A stretch of DNA of 64,000 nt from Nitrosomonas ureae (GTDB taxonomy: Bacteria > Pseudomonadota > Gammaproteobacteria > Burkholderiales > Nitrosomonadaceae): the NCBI RefSeq assembly GCF_001455205.1, contig NZ_CP013341.1, forward strand, positions 3,224,001 to 3,288,000, read 5' to 3'. Below the pieces are notes generated by a model. That model was not told where the DNA came from, did not search any database, and saw only the letters and a program-made list of their open reading frames with translations. Made by a program: the position numbers and the translations under genes. Shown here piece after piece: positions 17,638 to 26,256 of the stretch (positions within the stretch are counted from its first letter, which is position 1; every line of letters begins with the position of its first letter).

Positions 17638-19347
17638 TTGAAATCATTTCATTTTTTTCTACAGGCTGCGTTTCTTAGCACCTTGATTATCCGTCCGGCA
17701 TACGCAGCTTCGGATAATAAGCCCTCAATAAACTTTGAAACCATGCAGCAAACTATCGTTCAGCTGGCGCAACAAATTGCGGTGGATATGGGCAGGCCGT
17801 TGGGAAATAACACACCGGACCAATCCAAACCAACGGGAAAAGCATCCGAAGTTGAAAAAACTTTGCCAACGATCGAGCCACAAGTTAAATCCCCACCAAC
17901 AACACCGGTTGCCGCGCAATCAACCAGCTATCATCAGCGTTCCAATAGCTATGCCACCAATCCGGATTCCGATCCGCCACGGTATGTGCGGCAATTAAGC
18001 GATATCGGCATTCCGGCTTTTAAAGATATTACCTGGCTGGACGTCGGTTTGGAACATCGCACGCGCTATGAGTGGCGCAACAATGACATACGCCGGGTTG
18101 AAGGAGGAGAAGATAATCCATTCTTCTTGCGTAACCGAGCATGGATTGGAATAAAGAATATATTGGATCCTTTCCGGTTTGCGGTGGAGTTTCAAGATTC
18201 GAGGGTCTATAACAATAAGCATGCCATTACTGATCAGGAAAGAAATGAGTTCGATCTGCTCAATGCTTATGGCGAATTAAATTTCAAAAAAGCACTCGGT
18301 GCCGATGACCGGGGTAACGATCGCCCAATCCGATTCCGGGTTGGACGCATGGCTTACGAGACCACCGATCGGCGATTTATCGCACGTAATGAATGGCGCA
18401 ACACCACGAATACGTTTGAAGGTTTCCGGCTGAATCTGGGGCGTGAAGCCAATGACTGGGAACTTGATCTGTTTGGCATGCAACCGGTTAGACGCTTGCA
18501 AACCAAATTTGACGAGGCTAATAGCAATCTGTGGTTTTTTGGCGGGATCGGCACTTGGCGCAAGTGGTCTGACATCGCTACCATCCAGACATACTACATG
18601 GGGCAGAAGCAGCAAGGTGATCCAAATGGTTTTACAGCCACCAATCGGCTGGATCGGGAAATTCATATGCCAGGGTTCCGTGTTTATGGCAAGGCAGGCA
18701 ATATTGTTGATTTCGATGTCAGCTACAACCACCAGCTGGGTTTCTCCGGCCCCAATCGCGTGGATGCGAATGGATATACCATCGAAGTAGGACGAACATT
18801 TGAGCATTCTTGGAAACCCCGTGTTGGCTTATTTTATGGGTATGCCAGCGGTGACAAAGATCCTACTGACAATGTCGACAACCGTTTTGATCGTTTCTTT
18901 GGATTTGCACGGCCTTGGTCAGCGGATCACTACGTAATTTATGAGAATCTTAAGGCTCCAAAAATCAGATTTGAATTTACTCCGACCCAGAAACTCGGGT
19001 TTGAGCTGGGTTATGGTGCCTACTGGCTGGCCAGTAAAACCGATCGCATGTTCGATATTCTCGATGGCAATATCAGTAATACCGTCAGGGATCCCGGATT
19101 CAATCGTGACCGTACCGGGCAAAGTGGTGATTTCGGCGGCCATGCCTTTGAAGGACGCATACGCTACCAACCTACCCCGAGAATCAACACCATACTGGGA
19201 TATACCCATTTTACTGCGGGTGAATTCGTAAGGAACCGCATTGCAGCAAGCCCGTCTTGCGCTAACGGGCATTCCCATCCTTGCGTGGATCATCGCTCAG
19301 GAGATACGGATTTCTTGTACTTTGAAGTACTCATCAGTCTCTTATAA
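17638..19347 (+). CDS. Alginate-export-family outer-membrane porin
   Basis: A 569-residue outer-membrane beta-barrel of the alginate export (AlgE-like) family. It has a signal peptide (~1-23, ending AYA), a Pro/Gln/Ser-rich low-complexity linker (~55-120), then a barrel with repeated amphipathic strands: LEHRTRYEWRNND, RNRAWIGIK, FRFAVEFQDSRVY, FRVGRMAYE and a C-terminal LYFEVLISLL. The C-terminal residue is Leu rather than Phe. The start is TTG at 17638, with CAGGAGA at 17626-17632. A short hairpin (CCGAAGTTTCGG, 17602-17613) precedes it. Its position directly ahead of sbp suggests that it admits sulfate or organosulfur anions rather than alginate; this is inference from context. Confidence 0.8.
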   Translation: MKSFHFFLQAAFLSTLIIRPAYAASDNKPSINFETMQQTIVQLAQQIAVDMGRPLGNNTPDQSKPTGKASEVEKTLPTIEPQVKSPPTTPVAAQSTSYHQRSNSYATNPDSDPPRYVRQLSDIGIPAFKDITWLDVGLEHRTRYEWRNNDIRRVEGGEDNPFFLRNRAWIGIKNILDPFRFAVEFQDSRVYNNKHAITDQERNEFDLLNAYGELNFKKALGADDRGNDRPIRFRVGRMAYETTDRRFIARNEWRNTTNTFEGFRLNLGREANDWELDLFGMQPVRRLQTKFDEANSNLWFFGGIGTWRKWSDIATIQTYYMGQKQQGDPNGFTATNRLDREIHMPGFRVYGKAGNIVDFDVSYNHQLGFSGPNRVDANGYTIEVGRTFEHSWKPRVGLFYGYASGDKDPTDNVDNRFDRFFGFARPWSADHYVIYENLKAPKIRFEFTPTQKLGFELGYGAYWLASKTDRMFDILDGNISNTVRDPGFNRDRTGQSGDFGGHAFEGRIRYQPTPRINTILGYTHFTAGEFVRNRIAASPSCANGHSHPCVDHRSGDTDFLYFEVLISLL

Positions 19348-19380
19348 ACCATTTTAAATTTCTACTCTGGAGAAAAAATC

Positions 19381-20379
19381 ATGAAGACTAAAACATGGCT
19401 GGCAACAAGCATTCTGGCAACAAGTCTCATCATCAGCGGCAGCGTGCTGGCGGAAAAAACACTCTTAAATGTTTCCTATGACCCGACGCGTGAACTGTAC
19501 CAGGAATTCAATGCAGCTTTTGTCAAGCATTGGCAGGCAAAAAACCACGAGAAAGTAGTCATCCGGCAATCTCACGGCGGCTCCGGCAAACAGGCCCGTT
19601 CTGTCATCGATGGACTGGAAGCCGATGTCGTGACGCTGGCCCTGGCCAACGACATCAATGCCATCGCAGAAATTGCCAAATTATTGCCGGAAAATTGGCA
19701 GCAGCGTTTATCCCTGAATAGCACCCCCTATACCTCAACAATCATTTTCCTGGTACGTAAAGGCAATCCCAAAGGCATTAAAGATTGGGATGATCTTGCG
19801 CGTTCCGGCGTAGCCGTCATTACGCCCAATCCAAAAACTTCCGGTGGCGCCCAATGGAATTACCTCGCGGCATGGGAGTATGGCAAACAACGCTACGGTG
19901 AAGATAAAGCCAAAGATTTTGTCGGCAATATCTATAAAAATGTACCGGTGCTGGACTCCGGTGCACGTGGCTCAACGACAACATTTGTGGAACGAGGTGT
20001 GGGTGATGTTCTGATTACATGGGAAAACGAAGCATTCCTCGCCCTCAAGGAATATGGGGCAGACAAATTTGAAACTGTTATTCCTTCTTTGAGTATTCTG
20101 GCGGAACCACCCGTTGCAGTGGTGGACAAAGTGGTCGACAAGCGTGGCACACGCCAGATTGCCGAAGCTTATTTGCAGTTCCTCTATTCGGAAGAAGGGC
20201 AGGAAATCGCCGCCAAACATTTCTACCGGCCTACTCATGCAAAGATAGCGGAGAAATATGCCCAGAAGTTTCCAAAAATTGAATTGTTCAAAATCGATGA
20301 CGCTTTTGGCGGCTGGAAGAATGCACACAAAATCCATTTCGCCGATGGCGCACATTTCGATCAGATTTACTTGAAGTGA
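19381..20379 (+). CDS. sbp: Sulfate-binding periplasmic protein
   Basis: The periplasmic receptor that delivers sulfate (or thiosulfate) to the CysTWA importer. It has 332 residues with a signal peptide (~1-24, ending VLA). The family signatures are plain: NVSYDPTRELYQEFN, VVIRQSHGGSGKQARSVIDG, VITPNPKTSGGAQWNYLAAW and VLDSGARGSTTTFVERG. It resembles Sbp more than CysP as I remember them. It stands before an EAL-like gene and cysT in one run of genes. A 12-base palindrome (GTAGCGCGCTAC, 20387-20398) just after the stop may form a small hairpin that protects the receptor mRNA. Confidence 0.95.
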   Translation: MKTKTWLATSILATSLIISGSVLAEKTLLNVSYDPTRELYQEFNAAFVKHWQAKNHEKVVIRQSHGGSGKQARSVIDGLEADVVTLALANDINAIAEIAKLLPENWQQRLSLNSTPYTSTIIFLVRKGNPKGIKDWDDLARSGVAVITPNPKTSGGAQWNYLAAWEYGKQRYGEDKAKDFVGNIYKNVPVLDSGARGSTTTFVERGVGDVLITWENEAFLALKEYGADKFETVIPSLSILAEPPVAVVDKVVDKRGTRQIAEAYLQFLYSEEGQEIAAKHFYRPTHAKIAEKYAQKFPKIELFKIDDAFGGWKNAHKIHFADGAHFDQIYLK

Positions 20380-20422
20380 TCACATTGTAGCGCGCTACTT
20401 AAATTTGTAGAGAGAAAATTCC

Positions 20423-21241
20423 ATGAATGCATCGGTAAAACATCCTCATACCATCAAAGATGAGTTTGAGCTCATCCAATCCGCCACCGACTATTATCTT
20501 CAACGCGATGAAAAAGGGTGGATCAGCGGACGTTTCTTTCAACACGAGCTGATCAGTATTTTTCAACCCGTTTTTAGCGTTTCCCAAGGCCAGACGATGG
20601 GTCATGCAGCGTATATCCGTGCAAAAGCGGATGGAGAAATAGTGCTCTGGCCCTGGCAGATATTTTCATTAGCCTCGAAAGATGAGCAATTGGTTGAGCT
20701 GGATCGTTTGTGCCGCGCAATTCATGCATCGAATTATTATTTCAATCATCCTTACCCATCGGATAACTTGTTTGTCGAAGTTCATCCGCGTTTGCTCGAG
20801 AGTGTCAAAGACGACCACGGACAGGCATTTGAAAACTTTCTTGACTTGATCGGCGTAAGAACTTCCCGGGTAGTGATCGAGATTCCCGTCACGGTTAATC
20901 GCAACTGGAAATTACTCCGGCATGTGATCGCCAACTATCGCTCCCGCAGTTATTTGATTGCAGCCAATTACAGCATTGGTTGCAGTGACTGGATGATAAA
21001 ACTAGGGAGCCTGTATCCCAATATCGTGCGCATTACTGCCAATGATCTGATTCAGCAGGAAGACATCCCCTCACTGGTGGACGCCATTCATAATGCGGGT
21101 GCCAGCTTACTGGTGCGAGAAATCGAAACATCGATTCAATTTGCGACTGCCCTCAAAGCCAACGCGGATTATTTGCAGGGAAATTTACTCCGCCAACCTG
21201 AGCAGGCCATCAACACGCGCGATCTTTTACATCGTATCTAA
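20423..21241 (+). CDS. Catalytically degenerate EAL-domain protein (first copy)
   Basis: A 272-residue cytoplasmic protein that is nearly all one EAL-like domain (~25-265). Recognisable landmarks are LISIFQPVFSV, QIFSLASKDEQLVELDRLCRA, RVVIEIP, the YRSRSYLIAANYS region and a C-terminal YLQGNLLRQP. The signature Glu-Ala-Leu is replaced (GHAAYIRA where GxEALLRW is expected), the DDFGTGYS loop is AANYSIGCS, and the AEGVE segment is VREIE. Most metal ligands are therefore gone, and phosphodiesterase activity is not expected. It lies between sbp and cysT and has a paralogue after cysA at 24186. A regulatory or scaffolding role in sulfate transport, perhaps binding c-di-GMP or a partner, is inference. 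Confidence 0.8.
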   Translation: MNASVKHPHTIKDEFELIQSATDYYLQRDEKGWISGRFFQHELISIFQPVFSVSQGQTMGHAAYIRAKADGEIVLWPWQIFSLASKDEQLVELDRLCRAIHASNYYFNHPYPSDNLFVEVHPRLLESVKDDHGQAFENFLDLIGVRTSRVVIEIPVTVNRNWKLLRHVIANYRSRSYLIAANYSIGCSDWMIKLGSLYPNIVRITANDLIQQEDIPSLVDAIHNAGASLLVREIETSIQFATALKANADYLQGNLLRQPEQAINTRDLLHRI

Positions 21242-21299
21242 TGCAGCAAATAGAAACAGTTAACCCTTGCAAATGGAATAACCTACAAAGGAGTCCGAT

Positions 21300-22133
21300 T
21301 TGAACAATTTTAAGCAACACAGCATTTTGCCGGGTTTTAATCTGGCGCTCGGATTTACGCTGCTGTATTTGAGTTTAATCGTTTTGATACCGCTTTCAGC
21401 GGCATTCATCCGTACCGCCGAACTGACCTGGTCCGAGTTCTGGACCATCGTTACGACACCGCGAGTGGTGGCCTCCTATCGACTGACTTTCGGTGTTTCG
21501 TTTGCGGCTGCTCTTGTCAATGCATTTTTTGGTCTGTTAGTGGCGTGGGTATTGGTGCGTTATCATTTTCCCGGTAAAAAAATAATCGATGCTTTAGTCG
21601 ATCTCCCCTTCGCACTGCCGACCGCCGTGGCCGGAATTGCTCTAACCGCGCTGTATTCCCGTAATGGCTGGATCGGTCAGTATCTCGAGCCATTGGGAAT
21701 CAAAGTGGCTTTCACGCCGTTAGGAATTTTTGTAGCACTGACGTTTATTGGATTGCCGTTTGTCGTGCGTACCGTACAACCGGTACTCGAAGATATTGAG
21801 GCCGAATTAGAAGAAGCAGCGGCTACGCTTGGCGCCAATCGCTGGCAAACCTTCGCGCATGTGATCTTTCCTATCTTATTTCCCGCCTTGATGACCGGTT
21901 TTGCACTGGCCTTCGCGCGTGCAATCGGTGAATACGGATCGGTTATTTTTATTGCCGGAAACATGCCGATGGTTTCTGAAATTACGCCGCTACTGATTGT
22001 CACCAAGCTGGAACAGTACGATTATGCGGGCGCCACAGCATTGTCGGTTGTGATGTTGGTAATTTCTTTCATTCTGTTATTGATTATTAATCTGCTGCAA
22101 TGGTGGAGCCGGCGCCGCAGTGCACGGGCCTGA
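21300..22133 (+). CDS. cysT: Sulfate ABC transporter permease CysT (CysU)
   Basis: One of the two inner-membrane permease subunits of the sulfate/thiosulfate importer. The 277 residues show about six membrane segments, beginning with FNLALGFTLLYLSLIVLIPLSAAF, and the EAA loop EEAAATLGANRWQTFAHVIFP (within ~174-196) that docks the ATPase. The start is TTG at 21300, with AAAGGAG at 21288-21294. cysW begins 8 bases after its stop. Confidence 0.94.
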   Translation: MNNFKQHSILPGFNLALGFTLLYLSLIVLIPLSAAFIRTAELTWSEFWTIVTTPRVVASYRLTFGVSFAAALVNAFFGLLVAWVLVRYHFPGKKIIDALVDLPFALPTAVAGIALTALYSRNGWIGQYLEPLGIKVAFTPLGIFVALTFIGLPFVVRTVQPVLEDIEAELEEAAATLGANRWQTFAHVIFPILFPALMTGFALAFARAIGEYGSVIFIAGNMPMVSEITPLLIVTKLEQYDYAGATALSVVMLVISFILLLIINLLQWWSRRRSARA

Positions 22134-22141
22134 GAACAATT

Positions 22142-23023
22142 ATGACGACTACCATTACATTTCCTTTATCCGGTAAAACTTTCCAGCAACGCGCTACGCA
22201 AGAGCCCTCCTGGGTACGTTGTTTCTTGATTGGATTGGCGTTGGCATTCTTAACATTATTCCTTTTCGTGCCATTGATTTCAGTTTTTTATGAAGCTTTC
22301 AAGAAAGGGGTAGATGTTTATCTGGCGGCAATCACCGATCCTGATGCGGTTTCCGCTATCAAACTGACCCTAACCGTGGCAGCGATAGCGGTACCACTGA
22401 ATTTAGTGTTTGGTATCGCTGCTGCCTGGGCAATCGCCAAATTCGAGTTTCGCGGCAAAAACCTGCTAATCACGTTGATTGATTTGCCTTTTTCTGTCTC
22501 TCCGGTGGTTTCCGGGCTCATTTATGTGCTTGTGTTTGGATTGCAAGGGTGGCTGGGGCCTTGGTTGGCAGAGCATGACATCAAAATTATTTTTGCTGTT
22601 CCAGGCATCGTATTAGCGACTGTCTTCGTTACGGTACCGTTTATCGCGCGGGAATTAATTCCATTAATGCAAGCACAAGGAACCGAAGAGGAGGAAGCGG
22701 CCGTGGTATTGGGTGCAAGCGGCTGGCAAACCTTTTGCAAAATTACCTTACCCAATATCAAATGGGGACTATTGTATGGCGCCATTCTTTGTAATGCGCG
22801 GGCGATGGGTGAATTTGGCGCAGTATCGGTTGTTTCAGGACATATTCGCGGCAGTACCAATACCATGCCGTTGCATGTCGAGATTCTCTACAACGAATAC
22901 AACTTTGCCGCTGCATTTGCAGTAGCTTCTTTGCTAGCTTTACTGGCTTTAGTCACACTGGCGCTAAAAACGCTAATTGAATTTCGCAACAAACAACATC
23001 AGACACAACGAGGTGATGAATGA
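22142..23023 (+). CDS. cysW: Sulfate ABC transporter permease CysW
   Basis: The second permease subunit of the sulfate importer (293 residues from this start). It has about six membrane segments, the first covering LIGLALAFLTLFLFVPLISVF, and the coupling loop EEEAAVVLGASGWQTFCKITLP. The reading frame extends 14 codons further upstream into cysT, but the ATG at 22142 (MTTTITFP) fits the family N-terminus and the 8-base gap after cysT. cysA overlaps its end by ATGA. Confidence 0.94.
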   Translation: MTTTITFPLSGKTFQQRATQEPSWVRCFLIGLALAFLTLFLFVPLISVFYEAFKKGVDVYLAAITDPDAVSAIKLTLTVAAIAVPLNLVFGIAAAWAIAKFEFRGKNLLITLIDLPFSVSPVVSGLIYVLVFGLQGWLGPWLAEHDIKIIFAVPGIVLATVFVTVPFIARELIPLMQAQGTEEEEAAVVLGASGWQTFCKITLPNIKWGLLYGAILCNARAMGEFGAVSVVSGHIRGSTNTMPLHVEILYNEYNFAAAFAVASLLALLALVTLALKTLIEFRNKQHQTQRGDE

Positions 23024-24120
23024 GCATTGAAGTTATTAGTCTTTCCAAACAATTCGGAACGTTTACTGCGCTACATAATGTCAGCCTGCAAGTACACTCC
23101 GGCGAATTACTGGCGCTACTGGGACCGTCAGGCTCCGGCAAAACTACGTTACTGCGTGTAATTGCAGGGCTTGAAACAGCTGATAGCGGTCAGGTGCTAT
23201 TTCACGGCGAAGACGCAACCGATCAACACGTACGCGAACGTCAAGTGGGATTTGTATTTCAGCACTATGCGCTATTTCGCAACATGACTATTTTTGAGAA
23301 TGTGGCTTTTGGTTTAAACGTGCGCCCGAAGAAATTCCGCCCTACCCAACAAGAAATCCGTGATCGTGTGATGAAATTATTACACCTGGTGCAGCTGGAT
23401 TGGTTGGCGGATCGCTACCCGCACCAACTCTCGGGCGGTCAGCGCCAACGTATTGCATTGGCACGTGCACTTGCTGTAGAACCCAAAGTATTATTGCTGG
23501 ATGAGCCTTTTGGCGCCCTGGATGCCAAAGTACGCAAGGAGCTGCGTTCGTGGCTCAGACGCTTGCATGACGATATGCACATTACCAGCGTATTCGTCAC
23601 ACATGATCAGGAAGAAGCGCTTGAAGTTGCTGATCGGGTGGTTGTCATGAATGAAGGCAAAATTGAACAAATCGGCACCCCGGATGAAGTGTATGAACAG
23701 CCTTCCAGTCCATTTGTCTATGAATTTCTTGGAAATGTGAATCTATTCCATAGCCGACTGCATCACGGGCGCGCCTGGATTGGCGATATTGAAGTCGCTG
23801 CACCAGAGCACGCGGATGCTAACGAACTTGCCGCAATTGCCTATGTACGTCCGCACGAGATCGAGGTGGAACGTGCTTATAAAGGCGAAGCAGCAATGGC
23901 GGCACGTGTGATTCACGTACTCTCGGTGGGCCCAATTGTCCGATTGGAGTTGGTCCGCAACAATGATGAGGACAAAACCCCGATCCAAGTCGAAATCAGC
24001 AAGGAGCGCTTTCGCGAGTTACAGCTGACAAAAGGCGATGAAGTATTTATCAAACCTCGTCGTCTTGATTTGTTTCCAAGTCAGAAAAATAGCGCAAATA
24101 ATACAGTACAAGCAACCTGA
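23020..24120 (+). CDS. cysA: Sulfate/thiosulfate import ATP-binding protein CysA
   Basis: The ATPase of the sulfate importer. Its 366 residues carry Walker A GPSGSGKTT (~residues 35-43), the signature LSGGQRQRIALARALA, Walker B VLLLDEPFGALD and the switch His in VFVTHDQEEALE, then a C-terminal TOBE-like regulatory region (~240-355). The start ATG overlaps the cysW stop by four bases, a sign of coupled translation. A second EAL-like gene follows 65 bases later. Confidence 0.96.
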   Translation: MSIEVISLSKQFGTFTALHNVSLQVHSGELLALLGPSGSGKTTLLRVIAGLETADSGQVLFHGEDATDQHVRERQVGFVFQHYALFRNMTIFENVAFGLNVRPKKFRPTQQEIRDRVMKLLHLVQLDWLADRYPHQLSGGQRQRIALARALAVEPKVLLLDEPFGALDAKVRKELRSWLRRLHDDMHITSVFVTHDQEEALEVADRVVVMNEGKIEQIGTPDEVYEQPSSPFVYEFLGNVNLFHSRLHHGRAWIGDIEVAAPEHADANELAAIAYVRPHEIEVERAYKGEAAMAARVIHVLSVGPIVRLELVRNNDEDKTPIQVEISKERFRELQLTKGDEVFIKPRRLDLFPSQKNSANNTVQAT

Positions 24121-24185
24121 GACACTGCAATCGCGACAAGAAAACGAGGAATTAAACCCGTAAAAGATAAAAAAAGGAAATAAGT

Positions 24186-25046
24186 ATGCATTTACAACCA
24201 CTGGTGGATTATTTTAACGATCGCTTTGCAACCGAGCACCATTCCAATATTCGACCATTCACGATAAAAATTGATCTTGTGAGCGGTATTTTTGGACCCA
24301 TTCAGATCAGTAGCGTGTTCGAATCTGTTCGGCAGACACATGATAACGAAAAACTTGTCGGTCATATCGCACAGATATCGGTCACACCCTATACTCACAA
24401 TCAACCCAGCGAACAGCTTATAGAAATCGGGAACCTGCTCACCGAAGTTATTACGCAACCCGCCGACTTTCAATCCATTATCAACCTGGATCGTCTGTGC
24501 CGCACGGTTCACATGTTGAACTACCTCAACTACTCTGAAAACGGTGGCGTGCTTTTTCTGGATGTTGATCCTAGGCATATCCTTGGCGTTCAACAGGGTC
24601 ATGGAGCTTACTTTGAGGAAAGTATAATCAAATGCGGATTGGCGACACAGAATGTGGTTATTTCAATGGCAATCAATAATTTTTATGCTTTACATCATAC
24701 TCAATTGCTGGATGGGTTAAACAATTATCGTCAGCGTAGCTATCAGATCGCGCTAAATATCGGCTCGTTATACGTTGCTGACGGGATTCGGGAAATAATC
24801 ACAAAATTATCAGCCGATTTTTTGCGCATTAATGCACCTGATACAGCAACAAACCAGTATTCAGACATGAGTTGGCCAGAAACGCTTAAGCCGTTGACAG
24901 AGCTACAAAATATACAGGGAGGAAAAACCATTCTACAACAAGTTAAAAATGAGAAACAGGCTGATATTGCCGCTTCTGCAAAATTTGACCTGGTACAAGG
25001 TGACTATTACGACAAGCTGATTACGGATCATCTAAGATGCTTATGA
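24186..25046 (+). CDS. Catalytically degenerate EAL-domain protein (second copy)
   Basis: A 286-residue paralogue of the protein at 20423. The shared landmark LDRLCRTVHMLNYL aligns with LDRLCRAIHASNYY of the first copy, followed by FLDVDPRHIL, VVISMAI, LNNYRQRSYQIALNIGS and a C-terminal KFDLVQGDYYDK. It has drifted further than the first copy: the EAL triad reads GHIAQIS and no acidic pair is visible at the metal-binding positions, so catalysis is very unlikely. It has no signal peptide or membrane segment. Together the two EAL-like genes bracket cysT-cysW-cysA, and the second lies next to the regulator gene at 25130. A role in controlling the importer or the regulator is inference. Confidence 0.7.
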   Translation: MHLQPLVDYFNDRFATEHHSNIRPFTIKIDLVSGIFGPIQISSVFESVRQTHDNEKLVGHIAQISVTPYTHNQPSEQLIEIGNLLTEVITQPADFQSIINLDRLCRTVHMLNYLNYSENGGVLFLDVDPRHILGVQQGHGAYFEESIIKCGLATQNVVISMAINNFYALHHTQLLDGLNNYRQRSYQIALNIGSLYVADGIREIITKLSADFLRINAPDTATNQYSDMSWPETLKPLTELQNIQGGKTILQQVKNEKQADIAASAKFDLVQGDYYDKLITDHLRCL

Positions 25047-25129
25047 TGAAGCTCGACAATCAATGTGACAATGGATTCGAATAAGTAGATTACAGTCATT
25101 TTATTAGGTTAAATATCTGAGGAAAGGCA

Positions 25130-26065
25130 ATGAATTTTCAACAATTGCGCATTATCAATGAAACCGTAAAGCGGAATTATAATTTGACCGAGGTTGCCAA
25201 TGCCTTATTCACATCGCAATCCGGCGTCAGCAAACATATCAAAGACCTGGAGGATGAGCTGAATATCGAATTATTCATTCGTAAGGGTAAACGATTTATC
25301 GGCTTGACCGAACCGGGAAAAGAGCTGGTCAAAATTGTCGAGCGCATTTTATTTGACACGAAAAATATCAAACGCTTAGCCGAGCAATTTAGTAATCATG
25401 ATCAAGGACACTTAACCCTAGCGACAACGCATACGCAAGCGCAGTACACGTTACCCCCTGTGGTGGCGGAGTTTAAAAAGATATTTCCAAAAGTTCAGCT
25501 GATCCTGCATGAATCCAGGCCGGATGAAATTTTATCCATGCTGATTGATGGCGAGGCCGATATCGGTATTGCGACTGAAGCATTGGAAGGCGCGGTGGAC
25601 CTGGTGTCTTTTCCCTATTATACCTGGCAACATGCAGTTATCGTTCCTGCGGGGCATCCCTTGCAGTCTGTCTATCCCCTCACACTCGAGGCTATTGCAG
25701 AGTTTCCGATCATTACCTATCACCATGGAATGACGGGCCGGTTTAGAATCGATCAAGTTTTCGCCAAAATGGGGCTGATTCCGGATGTTGCCATGTCTGC
25801 ACTGGATGCAGATGTCATCAAAACCTATGTAAAGTTGGGATTAGGTATCGGAATCATTGCTTCCGTCGCTTTTTCACCCGAACGGGATACAACGCTCATT
25901 AAACTGGATAGCGAATACTTGTTCGAAAAGAATACAACCTTTATTTCAGTTCGTCGTAATCATTTTCTGCGGGGTTATGCTTACCGGTTTATTGAGTTAT
26001 GTATGCCCACGTTAAGTGAATCGGTAATTCGTTCCGACATCAATCCACTTATTGATGTGGAATAA
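25130..26065 (+). CDS. cysB: CysB-like LysR-type transcriptional regulator
   Basis: A LysR-type regulator of the CysB/Cbl subgroup, which activates sulfate assimilation genes in response to (N-)acetylserine or sulfur limitation. The 311 residues have an N-terminal winged helix-turn-helix (~1-60, with LTEVANALFTSQSGVSKHIKDLE) and a type 2 periplasmic-binding-like effector domain (~90-300). The effector domain includes TTHTQAQYTLPPV, a CysB hallmark, and ITYHHGMTGRFRID. An upstream GGAAAGG supports the start. Its place at the end of the sulfate cluster supports CysB over generic LysR; separating CysB from Cbl would need a tree. Confidence 0.88.
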   Translation: MNFQQLRIINETVKRNYNLTEVANALFTSQSGVSKHIKDLEDELNIELFIRKGKRFIGLTEPGKELVKIVERILFDTKNIKRLAEQFSNHDQGHLTLATTHTQAQYTLPPVVAEFKKIFPKVQLILHESRPDEILSMLIDGEADIGIATEALEGAVDLVSFPYYTWQHAVIVPAGHPLQSVYPLTLEAIAEFPIITYHHGMTGRFRIDQVFAKMGLIPDVAMSALDADVIKTYVKLGLGIGIIASVAFSPERDTTLIKLDSEYLFEKNTTFISVRRNHFLRGYAYRFIELCMPTLSESVIRSDINPLIDVE

Positions 26066-26167
26066 AAAATTCGCACGCTCTGCGACAAAGTAACTTGCGG
26101 ACAATTGCTGGAATACATCCACCCGGGATAAGTCTTACAATCTATCTATCAGATATAAAACAATTGT

Positions 26168-26187
26168 AATGAGCTGCTATTCTCATT
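26168..26187. promoter_or_regulatory. Inverted repeat resembling a Fur-type operator
   Basis: AATGAG-N8-CTCATT is an exact inverted repeat about 70 bases before the glutamate-synthase-like gene, whose product carries an iron-sulfur motif. The right half (CTATTCTCATT) resembles a Fur half-site, but the 20-base spacing is off by one and the match is partial, so another regulator is possible. Confidence 0.25.
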
Positions 26188-26256
26188 GATACAATCAATC
26201 AATTTTTAAGTTCGGCAGATTTTCAGGCTCATTGCGATACAGGATAAGGGGGTTGT

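Noticed and set aside
22100..22141. Longer CysW start inside cysT
   Set aside because: The upstream codons do not match the CysW N-terminus and would overlap cysT by over 30 bases; the ATG at 22142 fits better.
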